Below are positions 32,972 through 40,079 of a DNA stretch of 64,000 bases, piece by piece (position 1 is the stretch's first letter; the number at the start of each line of letters is the position of its first letter). The notes beneath the pieces are model-generated. The model made no database searches. It saw only the letters and a list, made by a program, of their open reading frames with translations, and was not told where the DNA came from. The stretch spans positions 30,564-94,563 of the forward strand of contig NZ_MUZA01000020.1 of the NCBI RefSeq assembly GCF_021442385.1, written 5' to 3'. This DNA is from Micromonospora sp. MH99 (GTDB lineage Bacteria > Actinomycetota > Actinomycetes > Mycobacteriales > Micromonosporaceae). The position numbers were made by a program, and so were the translations under genes.

Positions 32972-35900
32972 TCAGAGCTGGGCCCGGGCCTCGCCCGGGC
33001 TCAGCTTCGCGCCCTCGGCGGCCAGCGCGTCGAACCGTTCCCGGCCGAGCGCGGCGAGCACCCGTTCGGTCACCCGGTCGGTGTCATCGCGCTCGGCGGG
33101 CGCGGCCGGAGTGCCGGCGGCCTGCCGGGCGGCGGCCGCGGCGCCGAGCAGCCGGGCCGCGACCTCGGGCGAACGCACCGCCGACGCCATCCCTTCCAGC
33201 GGGCCGAGCGCATCGCGCGCGGTGGCCATCGCCTCGGCGACGTCGAACGCCTCGAGGTGCAGGGCCAGCGCGGCGGCGGGGTCGCCGCTCTGATCGAGGG
33301 CGTAACCCAGCTCGACGAGGACCATCGGCAGGTAGAGCGCCGGCTGGGCCTCGCTGCGCCCCTTCTCGGCGAGGCGGGTGAGGTGGGTGGTGGCCAGGTC
33401 GAGCTTGCCGTCGCGGCGGGCGGCGAAGCCCAGGCCGAGCTCGGCGAAGACGATCGCGCTCGGCGAGCCCTGTTCCACCGCCAGCTGGTACGCGCGCTCG
33501 GCCAGCTCCCGGGCCTGCGCGTAGTCGCGGGTCTGCACCGCGAGCCAGGCCAGCCAGGACAGCTTGCCGCCCACGTGCGGCCACAGCCCCAGCTCCTCGG
33601 CCCAGCGCAGCCCTTCCCGGTGCAGGGCCGCCGCGCGTTCGTACTCACCGCGGATCTCGGCCAGCCCACCTACCCAGTCGCTCGCCTGCAGGCGGCCCCA
33701 CCGGTCGTCAACCTCGGCGAACAGCGCGGTGCTGCGCGTCGCCGCGCTCTCCAACGCGGCCAGGTCACCGCCGGCATGCGCGATCATGGCCCGGGAGCTG
33801 AGCACCGCGGCCTCGGTCCACGGATCGGTGGCGGCGGTGGGCAGCAGTTCCGACGCCAGCGGCAGGTCGCTGCGCTCGAGCACCGCGTTCGCGGCGAACC
33901 AGACGGCTCGGGCGTCGGCGACACCGGCGAGGGCGGCGCGCACCTCGGCCGCTGGGATCTGCTCGCCCTGCAACAGCGCGAAACCGGTCCGCCAGGCTGC
34001 GGCGCGGCTCTCCTGCGTCGGGTCGCCCGGCGTCGCGAGGGCCCGCCGCGCCTCGGTGAGCCGGCCCCGCAGGTACCAGTACCAGCTCAGCGCGACGGCC
34101 AGCCGCAACCCGCCGCCGTGCGTCAGCGCCGCGCGCAGGTTCACCGTCTCCGCGTCGAGCAACGCCAGCCACCGCTGCTGCTCGGGGCCGCGCAGCTGCG
34201 GGTCGGCCTGCTCAGCCAGGTCGGTGTAGTACGCGGCGTGCCGCGCCCGGGTGTCGTCGGCGTCGACCAGGTGGTCCAGGCAGAACGCGGCGACCGACTC
34301 GAGCAGCCGGTAACGGGGGCCGGCGCCGGTGTCGTCCAGCACCACCAGCGACCGGTCCACCAGGCGGGCCAGTGTGTCGAGGTCGGTCCGGCAGACGACC
34401 TCGGCCGCCTCCGGGGTGCAGCCGTCGCCGAACACCGCGAGCCGGGCCAGCACCGCGCGGTCGCCGTCGTCGAGCAGGTCCCAGCTCCAGCCGATCACCG
34501 CGGTCAGCGTCCGCTGTCGCGCCGGCACGTCGCGCTGCTGCGTGGTGAGCAGCCGGAACCGGTCGTCGAGCCGGTCCACCACACCCCGCAGGCCGAGCGC
34601 GCGGACGCGGGTCGCGGCCAGCTCCAACGCCAGCGGCAGGCCGTCCAGGCGACGGCAGAGCTGCGCGACCGCCGCCGCGGTGTGCTCGTCGAGACGAAAG
34701 CCGCGGTGCTGGGCGGCGGCGCGGGCGGCGAACAGCCGGGCCGCCGCCGAGCGCCGGACCGCGTCCGGGTCGCTGTCCGAGGGCAACGACAGCGGGGGTA
34801 CCTCCCAGAGCAGCTCCCCGGTCAGGCCGAGCGGCTCCCGGCTGGTGGCCAGCACGCGCACCCCGGGCGCGTCGCGCAGCAGCCGGGCCACCAGCGCGGC
34901 GACCGGCTCGATGACGTGTTCGCAGTTGTCCAGCACCAGCAGCAGGTGCCGCGACCGCAGCGCCGCGACGAGTCGGTCGGTGGCCGACAGGCTCGTGCCG
35001 GCGGCCTCGCGCACGTCCAGCGCGCCGAGCACCTGCTCGGCGACGCCCGGGTCCCCGGCCGGCAGCGGCGCCAGCTCGACCAGCAGAACGCCGTCCGGAA
35101 GGGACTGGGCGCGGGCGCTCTCGGTGGCCAGTCGGGTCTTGCCGACGCCGCCCGGCCCGATCAGCGTGACCAGGCGCTGCGCGGGCAGCAGGGCCCGCAG
35201 CTCGGTCAGCGCCTCGGCCCGGCCGACCAGCTCGTCGAGCTGGGCCGGCAGGCTGTTGCGGATGATCGCGGCCTTGGGCGGCGCGCTCAGGCCGGCGTCC
35301 TGTTCGAGGATCCTGCGGTGCAGGGCTACCAGTTCGGGGCCGGGGTCGAGGCCCAGCTCGTCGGCGAGCCGGTCCCGCAGGTCGGCATAGCTGTCCAGGG
35401 CCTCGGACTGGCGGCCGGCGGCGTACAGCGCGCGCAGTTGCACGGCCCGCAGGCCCTCGCGCAGCGGGTGTCGGGCGACCAGCTCCGCCAGGTCGGCCGC
35501 GACGAGGTCGTGTTCACCCCGGGCCACCCGGGCCTCGGCGAGCCGCTCGTGCACGGCGAGGCGCTGCTCGGCGAGTCGGGTCGCCTCGGCGCGGACGAAC
35601 TCGGCGTCGGCCACGTCGGCGTACGCCTCGCCCCGCCACAGCCCGAGGGCCTCGGTCAACACGTCGACGTCGGTGTGCCGGGCCAGCTCGGCGAACCGGT
35701 CGGCGTCGACCGTGTCGGCCCGCAGCAGGTAGCCGGGAGCGCGGGACTCGACCAGGTCGCGGGCGCCCGGCTCGGCGTCGTTGAGCGCCTTGCGCAGCTG
35801 CGACACCCGCACCTGGAGGGCGCCGGCGGGGTTGGCGGGGGAGTCGTCACCCCACAGGTCGTCGATGAGCCGGTCGGCGGAGACGACCTGGTTGCGGTTG

Positions 35901-36013
35901 GTCAACAGGTCGGCCAGGAGGGCGCGCACCTTGGCGCCGGGCACCACCACCGGCTCGCCGGCGTCCGTGGTGACGGCGAGCGGCCCGAGCACCCCGAACT
36001 GCACGGCGGACAT
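32972..36013 (-). CDS. SARP/AfsR-type regulator: OmpR-like HTH, BTAD, NB-ARC ATPase, TPR
   Basis: 1013-residue multidomain transcriptional activator. The winged helix of the Trans_reg_C type (about 5-80, ending VRVSQLRKAL) is followed by the BTAD (about 95-240). An NB-ARC-type STAND ATPase (about 255-520) has Walker A GPGGVGKT (286-293) and LLLVLDNCEHV Walker B. C-terminal TPR-like helices complete the protein. ATG 36013 has GATAGG upstream; longer starts are less likely because they would read through the shared 36.0-kb element. It is divergent from the alpha/beta hydrolase and convergent with the RibD-like gene, both of which carry matching SARP-like elements. Confidence 0.93.
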   Translation of the reverse strand: MSAVQFGVLGPLAVTTDAGEPVVVPGAKVRALLADLLTNRNQVVSADRLIDDLWGDDSPANPAGALQVRVSQLRKALNDAEPGARDLVESRAPGYLLRADTVDADRFAELARHTDVDVLTEALGLWRGEAYADVADAEFVRAEATRLAEQRLAVHERLAEARVARGEHDLVAADLAELVARHPLREGLRAVQLRALYAAGRQSEALDSYADLRDRLADELGLDPGPELVALHRRILEQDAGLSAPPKAAIIRNSLPAQLDELVGRAEALTELRALLPAQRLVTLIGPGGVGKTRLATESARAQSLPDGVLLVELAPLPAGDPGVAEQVLGALDVREAAGTSLSATDRLVAALRSRHLLLVLDNCEHVIEPVAALVARLLRDAPGVRVLATSREPLGLTGELLWEVPPLSLPSDSDPDAVRRSAAARLFAARAAAQHRGFRLDEHTAAAVAQLCRRLDGLPLALELAATRVRALGLRGVVDRLDDRFRLLTTQQRDVPARQRTLTAVIGWSWDLLDDGDRAVLARLAVFGDGCTPEAAEVVCRTDLDTLARLVDRSLVVLDDTGAGPRYRLLESVAAFCLDHLVDADDTRARHAAYYTDLAEQADPQLRGPEQQRWLALLDAETVNLRAALTHGGGLRLAVALSWYWYLRGRLTEARRALATPGDPTQESRAAAWRTGFALLQGEQIPAAEVRAALAGVADARAVWFAANAVLERSDLPLASELLPTAATDPWTEAAVLSSRAMIAHAGGDLAALESAATRSTALFAEVDDRWGRLQASDWVGGLAEIRGEYERAAALHREGLRWAEELGLWPHVGGKLSWLAWLAVQTRDYAQARELAERAYQLAVEQGSPSAIVFAELGLGFAARRDGKLDLATTHLTRLAEKGRSEAQPALYLPMVLVELGYALDQSGDPAAALALHLEAFDVAEAMATARDALGPLEGMASAVRSPEVAARLLGAAAAARQAAGTPAAPAERDDTDRVTERVLAALGRERFDALAAEGAKLSPGEARAQL

Positions 36014-36030
36014 CCTATCGCCGGTAAGGC

Positions 36031-36054
36031 GACCTGAAGCAGACCGTAAGCGGG
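36031..36054 (+). promoter_or_regulatory. SARP-type direct-repeat element between the regulator and the hydrolase
   Basis: GACCTGAAGCAGACCGTAAGCGGG: heptamers TGAAGCA (36035-36041) and GTAAGCG (36046-36052), 11 bp apart, matching the element at 32322-32345 at 21 of 24 positions. CACCGT (36061-36066) is a possible -10, placing the start of transcription at or near the hydrolase ATG. It lies 18-41 bp from the regulator start, so autoregulation is possible. Confidence 0.68.
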
Positions 36055-36072
36055 CGGGCGCACCGTGTGGGC

Positions 36073-36840
36073 ATGGAGATCTATCACGAGACACATGGCA
36101 GTGACGAGGGCCGGCCGCTGGTGCTCATCCACGGCGCGCTCTCGGGCATCGGCACCTCGTTCGGCACGATCCTGCCGATGCTGGCGAAGTCGCGGCGGGT
36201 GATCGCCGTGGAGTTGCAGGCGCACGGCCACACCCCGGACGTCGATCGTCCGCTGACGGTGGAGCACTTCGCCGCCGACGTGGTCGAGCTGCTGGACCGG
36301 CTAGGTGTCGAGCGGGCGGACGTGTTCGGCTGGAGCATGGGCGCGGCGGTGGCGCTGCGCCTGGGCACCGACCACGCCGAGCGGGTCGGGCGGCTGGTCC
36401 TCGCCTCGGTGAGCTTCGAGGACGACGGCCTGCACCCCGGGCTGCTCGACGGGATCCAGGATCTGCGGCCGGAGCACCTGCACGGCTCGGAGTTCCACGA
36501 GGAGTACCTGCGCACCGCGCCGGACCCGGCGGGCTGGGCCAACCTGGTCACCAAGATGAAGGTGCTGGACGCGAACCTGCCGCGCTGGACGCCCGAGGAG
36601 ATCAAGGCCCTGGCCGCGCCCGCCCTGATCGTGCTGGCCGACTCGGACATCGTCCAGCCCGAGCACGCGGTGCTGATGTTCCGGCTGCTCGGGGGCGGGG
36701 TGCCCGGCGACCTGACCGGTCTGCCGGCCTGCCGGCTGGCCATCCTGCCGGGCACCACCCACACCACGATCCCGCAGCGCGCCGAGTGGCTGGCGCCGAT
36801 GATCGACGAGTTCCTGACCGAGGCCAGCTCGCAACGCTAG
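36073..36840 (+). CDS. Alpha/beta hydrolase, SARP-associated
   Basis: 255-residue cytoplasmic alpha/beta hydrolase. The oxyanion motif is LIHGALSG, the nucleophile elbow GWSMGA (Ser88), the acid segment LADSDIVQPEHA and the His in PGTTHTT. It resembles esterase/peroxidase-type family members without a fixed substrate. No Shine-Dalgarno is evident; the -10-like hexamer and SARP element suggest a leaderless transcript from ATG 36073. The C-terminal WLAPMIDEFLT segment has a degenerate copy at 37157-37201. Confidence 0.87.
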   Translation: MEIYHETHGSDEGRPLVLIHGALSGIGTSFGTILPMLAKSRRVIAVELQAHGHTPDVDRPLTVEHFAADVVELLDRLGVERADVFGWSMGAAVALRLGTDHAERVGRLVLASVSFEDDGLHPGLLDGIQDLRPEHLHGSEFHEEYLRTAPDPAGWANLVTKMKVLDANLPRWTPEEIKALAAPALIVLADSDIVQPEHAVLMFRLLGGGVPGDLTGLPACRLAILPGTTHTTIPQRAEWLAPMIDEFLTEASSQR

Positions 36841-36872
36841 AGCGCGCTCATCTCCGCACCCCGCCCCACAAG

Positions 36873-36947
36873 GTCGATCATGGACTTGTGGTGGCCATTC
36901 TGGCGGCGGATGTCTCTCTCGTGCACCACCACAACTCCATGATCGAC
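36873..36947. repeat. Long palindrome, 22-bp arms, 31-base loop
   Basis: Arms GTCGATCATGGACTTGTGGTGG (36873-36894) and its reverse complement (36926-36947) match at 21 of 22 positions. It lies 33 bp after the alpha/beta hydrolase stop, in the 378-bp gap before a convergent gene. It may act as a terminator. The extended, mixed-composition arms look more like a dispersed intergenic palindrome than a simple GC hairpin. Confidence 0.7.
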
Positions 36948-37034
36948 GGTTCGGGGAGGCTATCGCTCTTCGGGGGAGCCAGTTCTGGCGGGGGGTATCT
37001 GGGGATGGAGAGTGGAGGACGGCGGACGTTCGGG

Positions 37035-37118
37035 TCGCGCCCCTTTGCTCTGCTTCAACCCACGCAACAGTTTGGGTGTCCCGGTGTTGCGCGGGTTGAA
37101 GCAGAGCAAAGGGCGCGA
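37035..37118. repeat. Very long palindrome, 34-35-bp arms, 15-base loop
   Basis: Left arm 37035-37069 and right arm 37085-37118 pair over 34 bp with one extra C and one mismatch; CTTTGCTCTGCTTCAACCC is the central part of the left arm. An RNA copy would form one of the most stable hairpins in the window. It follows another long palindrome by 87 bp and has no coding role. Such elements are probably present elsewhere in the genome, but this needs a genome search. Confidence 0.75.
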
Positions 37119-37156
37119 TGGGCAGGTGTCATCCACTAGCTGCTGCCGTGACATCA

Positions 37157-37201
37157 GGCTGGCTAGCCCCGATGACCGACGAGTTTCTGAGCGACGTGTG
37201 A
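37157..37201 (+). pseudogene. Remnant of an alpha/beta hydrolase C-terminus
   Basis: GWLAPMTDEFLSDV followed by TGA parallels EWLAPMIDEFLTEA at the end of the hydrolase at 36073. Over 35 aligned bases 30 are identical, and most differences are in third codon positions, so this was coding DNA. Nothing upstream continues the similarity: the long palindromes occupy that space. Confidence 0.55.
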
Positions 37202-37218
37202 CACCAGCGCCGGAGTGG

Positions 37219-37896
37219 CTACTTCTCGAGAAGCAGCGCTTCGGCGCCCACCGGTCGGAAGCCGGCCGCCTGGAAGGCACGCACGCTGCGTGCGTTGCCG
37301 GCGGCCTGCTGCGCCCAGACCGGCTGGCCGTCGGGCACCAGGTGCCGGGCTGCCGTCGCCAGCGCCCGGCCCAGGCCCCGGTGGCGAACGTCCTCGTCGA
37401 CCTCGATCGCCGCCTCCCAGCGACCCGCCACGCCACGGCCGAGGACGACCACGCCGCCCTCGGCGGCCCAGACGCGGACGTCGTCACGACGCCTGCGCGC
37501 CCTGGCCTCGCGGGGGTGATCGGTGTCGGTCAGCTCGCGCAGCGCCAGCGGGGGCGCTCCGGCGAGCGGGGCGGCGACGGTCAGCAGGTCGATGGTGTCC
37601 GTCGACCGTCCGGTGCGCTCGAGCAGCGCACCCAGAAAGCGCGGATTCATCGTGGCCGCCAGCGAGTCGCAGTCGAGGGCGGCCAGGGTGCGGCGGACCC
37701 AGTCGGGGTCCTCGTCGGTGAACACGACGGAGTGGGCGGTGAACGCGATGACTCCGGCGTCCCGGGGGCTGTGCTGCGGCACGATGGTGGTCCCGCCGTC
37801 CGGCGGTGGGAAGTGCCCGCGTGCTGCCGCGTCCAGGACGTCGGCCAACGTGCCACCCACGATCGTCGCCTCCTCGGGTTGAGAGCCACCGTCCAT
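37219..37896 (-). CDS. GNAT-family N-acetyltransferase
   Basis: 225-residue protein whose C-terminal half has the GNAT fold. The acetyl-CoA-binding motif A is visible in VDEDVRHRGLGRALATAA, with the usual Q/RxxGxG/A loop, followed by RSVRAFQAAGFRPVG (motif B). The N-terminal half looks like an additional degenerate GNAT-like module with FTAHSVVFTDEDPDWV. The acceptor is unknown. ATG 37896 has GGCGAGA upstream. It is convergent with the SARP-associated hydrolase; the palindromes lie between them. Confidence 0.87.
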   Translation of the reverse strand: MDGGSQPEEATIVGGTLADVLDAAARGHFPPPDGGTTIVPQHSPRDAGVIAFTAHSVVFTDEDPDWVRRTLAALDCDSLAATMNPRFLGALLERTGRSTDTIDLLTVAAPLAGAPPLALRELTDTDHPREARARRRRDDVRVWAAEGGVVVLGRGVAGRWEAAIEVDEDVRHRGLGRALATAARHLVPDGQPVWAQQAAGNARSVRAFQAAGFRPVGAEALLLEK

Positions 37897-37969
37897 TCTC
37901 GCCGGCCCGGTCCGAAGTTCGCCGCCCTGAGGTCATGGCGTGGGGCCGCCGGACCGGGTAGAAACACCG

Positions 37970-37981
37970 GAGAGCGCTCTC
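37970..37981. promoter_or_regulatory. LacI-type operator-like palindrome GAGAGCGCTCTC
   Basis: Perfect 12-bp palindrome (in the context GGAGAGCGCTCTCA) 51 bp upstream of a secreted beta-helix protein gene. It closely resembles actinobacterial LacI-family operators such as the CebR site TGGGAGCGCTCCCA, which respond to oligosaccharides. The regulator is not in this window. Confidence 0.6.
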
Positions 37982-38032
37982 ACGCCCCAGCTGCGCCGGG
38001 AGTACCACCCGGTCGCGGAGAGGACGAACCAC

Positions 38033-39886
38033 ATGACAACCCCGTCCCGACGTACGTTCCTGCTCGCCCTTCTGGTCACCACCGCCCTCACGACGACCGG
38101 CACCGCCGCCACCGCCGGCCGCCCGACGCACGGCGCACCCGACTTCGGGCCGAACGTGACGATCTTCGACCCGACCATGCCGGTCGGCGAGATCCAGCAG
38201 ACCCTCGACGCCGCGCACGCCCGCCAGGTCGACAACGAGATGGGCACCGAGCGGCACGCCTACCTGTTCAAGCCGGGCGCGTACGGCACTGCCGAACAGC
38301 CGTTGCAGGCCAAGGTCGGCTACTACACCGAGGTCGCCGGCCTCGGCGCGTCGCCCACCGACGTCGCCGTCAACGGCAAGATCGAGGTCTACAACCGCTG
38401 CCTGGCCGACGGCGGCACCGGCAACTGCCTCGCGCTTGTCAACTTCTGGCGCACTCTGTCCAACCTCTCGCTCACCGTCAACGCCGCCGGCCAGGACGGC
38501 TGCCGGTCGACGGCGAACTTCTGGGCGGTGTCCCAGGCGGTCTCGATGCGCCGGCTGAACATCACCGGCGGCGGGCTGTCCCTGATGGACTACTGCACGG
38601 CCGGCCCGCAGTTCGCCAGCGGCGGCTTCATCGCCGACTCGCGGCTGCCGGCCACCACCAACGGCTCCCAGCAGCAGTGGCTCACCCGCAACAGCGAGGT
38701 CGCCGGGTGGTCCAACGCGGTGTGGAACCAGGTCTTCGCGGGCGTCGAGGGCGCACCTGACGACGCCACGTTCCCGGACCCGCCGTACACCACCCTGGAC
38801 ACCACGCCGGTGAGCCGGGAGAAGCCGTACCTGTTCGTCGACGGCAAGGGCCGCTACAACGTGCGGGTGCCGTCGGCGCAGCGCGACAGCCGGGGCGTCT
38901 CCTGGGCCGACGGCCTGACCCCCGGGCGGACCATCGGGATCGACGACTTCTTCATCGCCAAGCCGTCCGACCCGGTGCAGGTGATCAACAGTCAACTCGC
39001 GCGCGGCAAGCACCTGCTGCTCACCCCCGGCGTGTACGACATCGCCCGCAGCATCGAGATCCGCCGGGCCAACACGGTGGTGCTCGGCATCGGCCACGCC
39101 ACCCTCACCGCGGTCAACGGCGCCGTCCCGCTGGACGTCGCGAACGTGCCCGGCGTGATCGTCGCCGGCGTCACGATCGACGCCGGCACCGTCGAGTCAC
39201 CGGTCCTGCTGCGGGTGGGCCGCCAGCACGGCCGCGACGCCAGCAGCCCGGCCAACCCGACCACGCTGTCGGACGTGTACTTCCGCGTCGGCGGCCCGCA
39301 CATCGGCCGGACCAACACGGCGCTGGAGGTCAACAGCGACAACGTGCTCATCGACCACACCTGGGTGTGGCGCGGCGACCACGGCGTCGAGGGCTTCACC
39401 GAGGGCGTCAACGGCGACACCGACCGCTGGCGCACCAACACCGGCCGCTACGGCGCTGTCATCAACGGCGACCACGTGACGGCCACCGGCCTGTTCGTCG
39501 AGCACTTCCAGCGTTACAACACCGTCTGGAACGGCGAGCACGGCACCACGATCCTCTACCAGAACGAGCTGCCGTACGACCCGCCGACGCAGGCTGACTG
39601 GATGAACGGCCCGGTCGAGGGCTACGCCGGCTACAAGGTCGGCGACCGGGTGCGCCACCACGACCTCTACGGCGGCGGGGTGTACGTCTTCAACCAGAAC
39701 AACCCGTCGATCCACACCGAGAACGGCTTCGAGGTGCCGAACCGGCCGGGTGTGCGGCTGCACCACATCATGACCGTCAACCTCAGCGCGGGCACCATCG
39801 ACCACGTGGTCAACGGCGTCGGCGACGCGGCCGACACGACGAAGGTCGGCGTGCCGGTCTACATCGTGCAGTACCCGGCGTCGTAA
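38033..39886 (+). CDS. Secreted right-handed beta-helix protein (putative carbohydrate-active)
   Basis: 617-residue exported protein. A SRRTF-type Tat-like or Sec signal peptide occupies residues 1-29. The mature protein starts FGPNVTIFDPTMPVGEIQ, a hallmark of a family often labelled 'coagulation factor 5/8 type' although no discoidin domain is visible here. Repeating hydrophobic strands (TVVLGIGHATLTAVNGAVPL, VPGVIVAGVTIDAGTV) indicate a pectate-lyase-like beta-helix. Possible active-site residues include clustered Asp, His and Tyr in TILYQNELPYDPP and RHHDLYGGGVYVF. Substrate unknown. Start ATG 38033 with GGAGAGGACG upstream. A LacI-like operator is in its promoter and a hairpin follows. 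Confidence 0.8.
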   Translation: MTTPSRRTFLLALLVTTALTTTGTAATAGRPTHGAPDFGPNVTIFDPTMPVGEIQQTLDAAHARQVDNEMGTERHAYLFKPGAYGTAEQPLQAKVGYYTEVAGLGASPTDVAVNGKIEVYNRCLADGGTGNCLALVNFWRTLSNLSLTVNAAGQDGCRSTANFWAVSQAVSMRRLNITGGGLSLMDYCTAGPQFASGGFIADSRLPATTNGSQQQWLTRNSEVAGWSNAVWNQVFAGVEGAPDDATFPDPPYTTLDTTPVSREKPYLFVDGKGRYNVRVPSAQRDSRGVSWADGLTPGRTIGIDDFFIAKPSDPVQVINSQLARGKHLLLTPGVYDIARSIEIRRANTVVLGIGHATLTAVNGAVPLDVANVPGVIVAGVTIDAGTVESPVLLRVGRQHGRDASSPANPTTLSDVYFRVGGPHIGRTNTALEVNSDNVLIDHTWVWRGDHGVEGFTEGVNGDTDRWRTNTGRYGAVINGDHVTATGLFVEHFQRYNTVWNGEHGTTILYQNELPYDPPTQADWMNGPVEGYAGYKVGDRVRHHDLYGGGVYVFNQNNPSIHTENGFEVPNRPGVRLHHIMTVNLSAGTIDHVVNGVGDAADTTKVGVPVYIVQYPAS

Positions 39887-39908
39887 CGCTTCCGGGCGTA
39901 CCACCGAA

Positions 39909-39939
39909 AGGGCCGGCGCCGGTGTGCGGCGCCGGCCCT
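39909..39939. terminator. Hairpin terminator after the beta-helix protein gene
   Basis: 13-bp perfect stem AGGGCCGGCGCCG / CGGCGCCGGCCCT with a 5-base loop, 22 bp past the stop. The following ~140 bp up to the next gene includes an A+T-rich TTACATTTTCAT patch that may hold its promoter. Confidence 0.8.
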
Positions 39940-40079
39940 CCGCGTGTGTCCGACCGTGACGCTCGGTTCCTTCCGATCCCCTGACTTACATTTTCATCGA
40001 TCAGTCGCACTCTTGCGGGACGGCATCCACTGCTGCCACGATGGCCGTCAATGCCTTCCGTCCCGAAGGAGTGGTCCCC

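Noticed and set aside
33257..36037. 926-codon plus-strand reading opposite the SARP/AfsR gene
   Set aside because: Shadow of the real gene; no family motifs and strongly biased composition.
32972..36840. Antibiotic biosynthetic cluster around the SARP-type regulator
   Set aside because: No PKS, NRPS, terpene or RiPP genes occur in the window; only two small enzymes share the putative SARP element.
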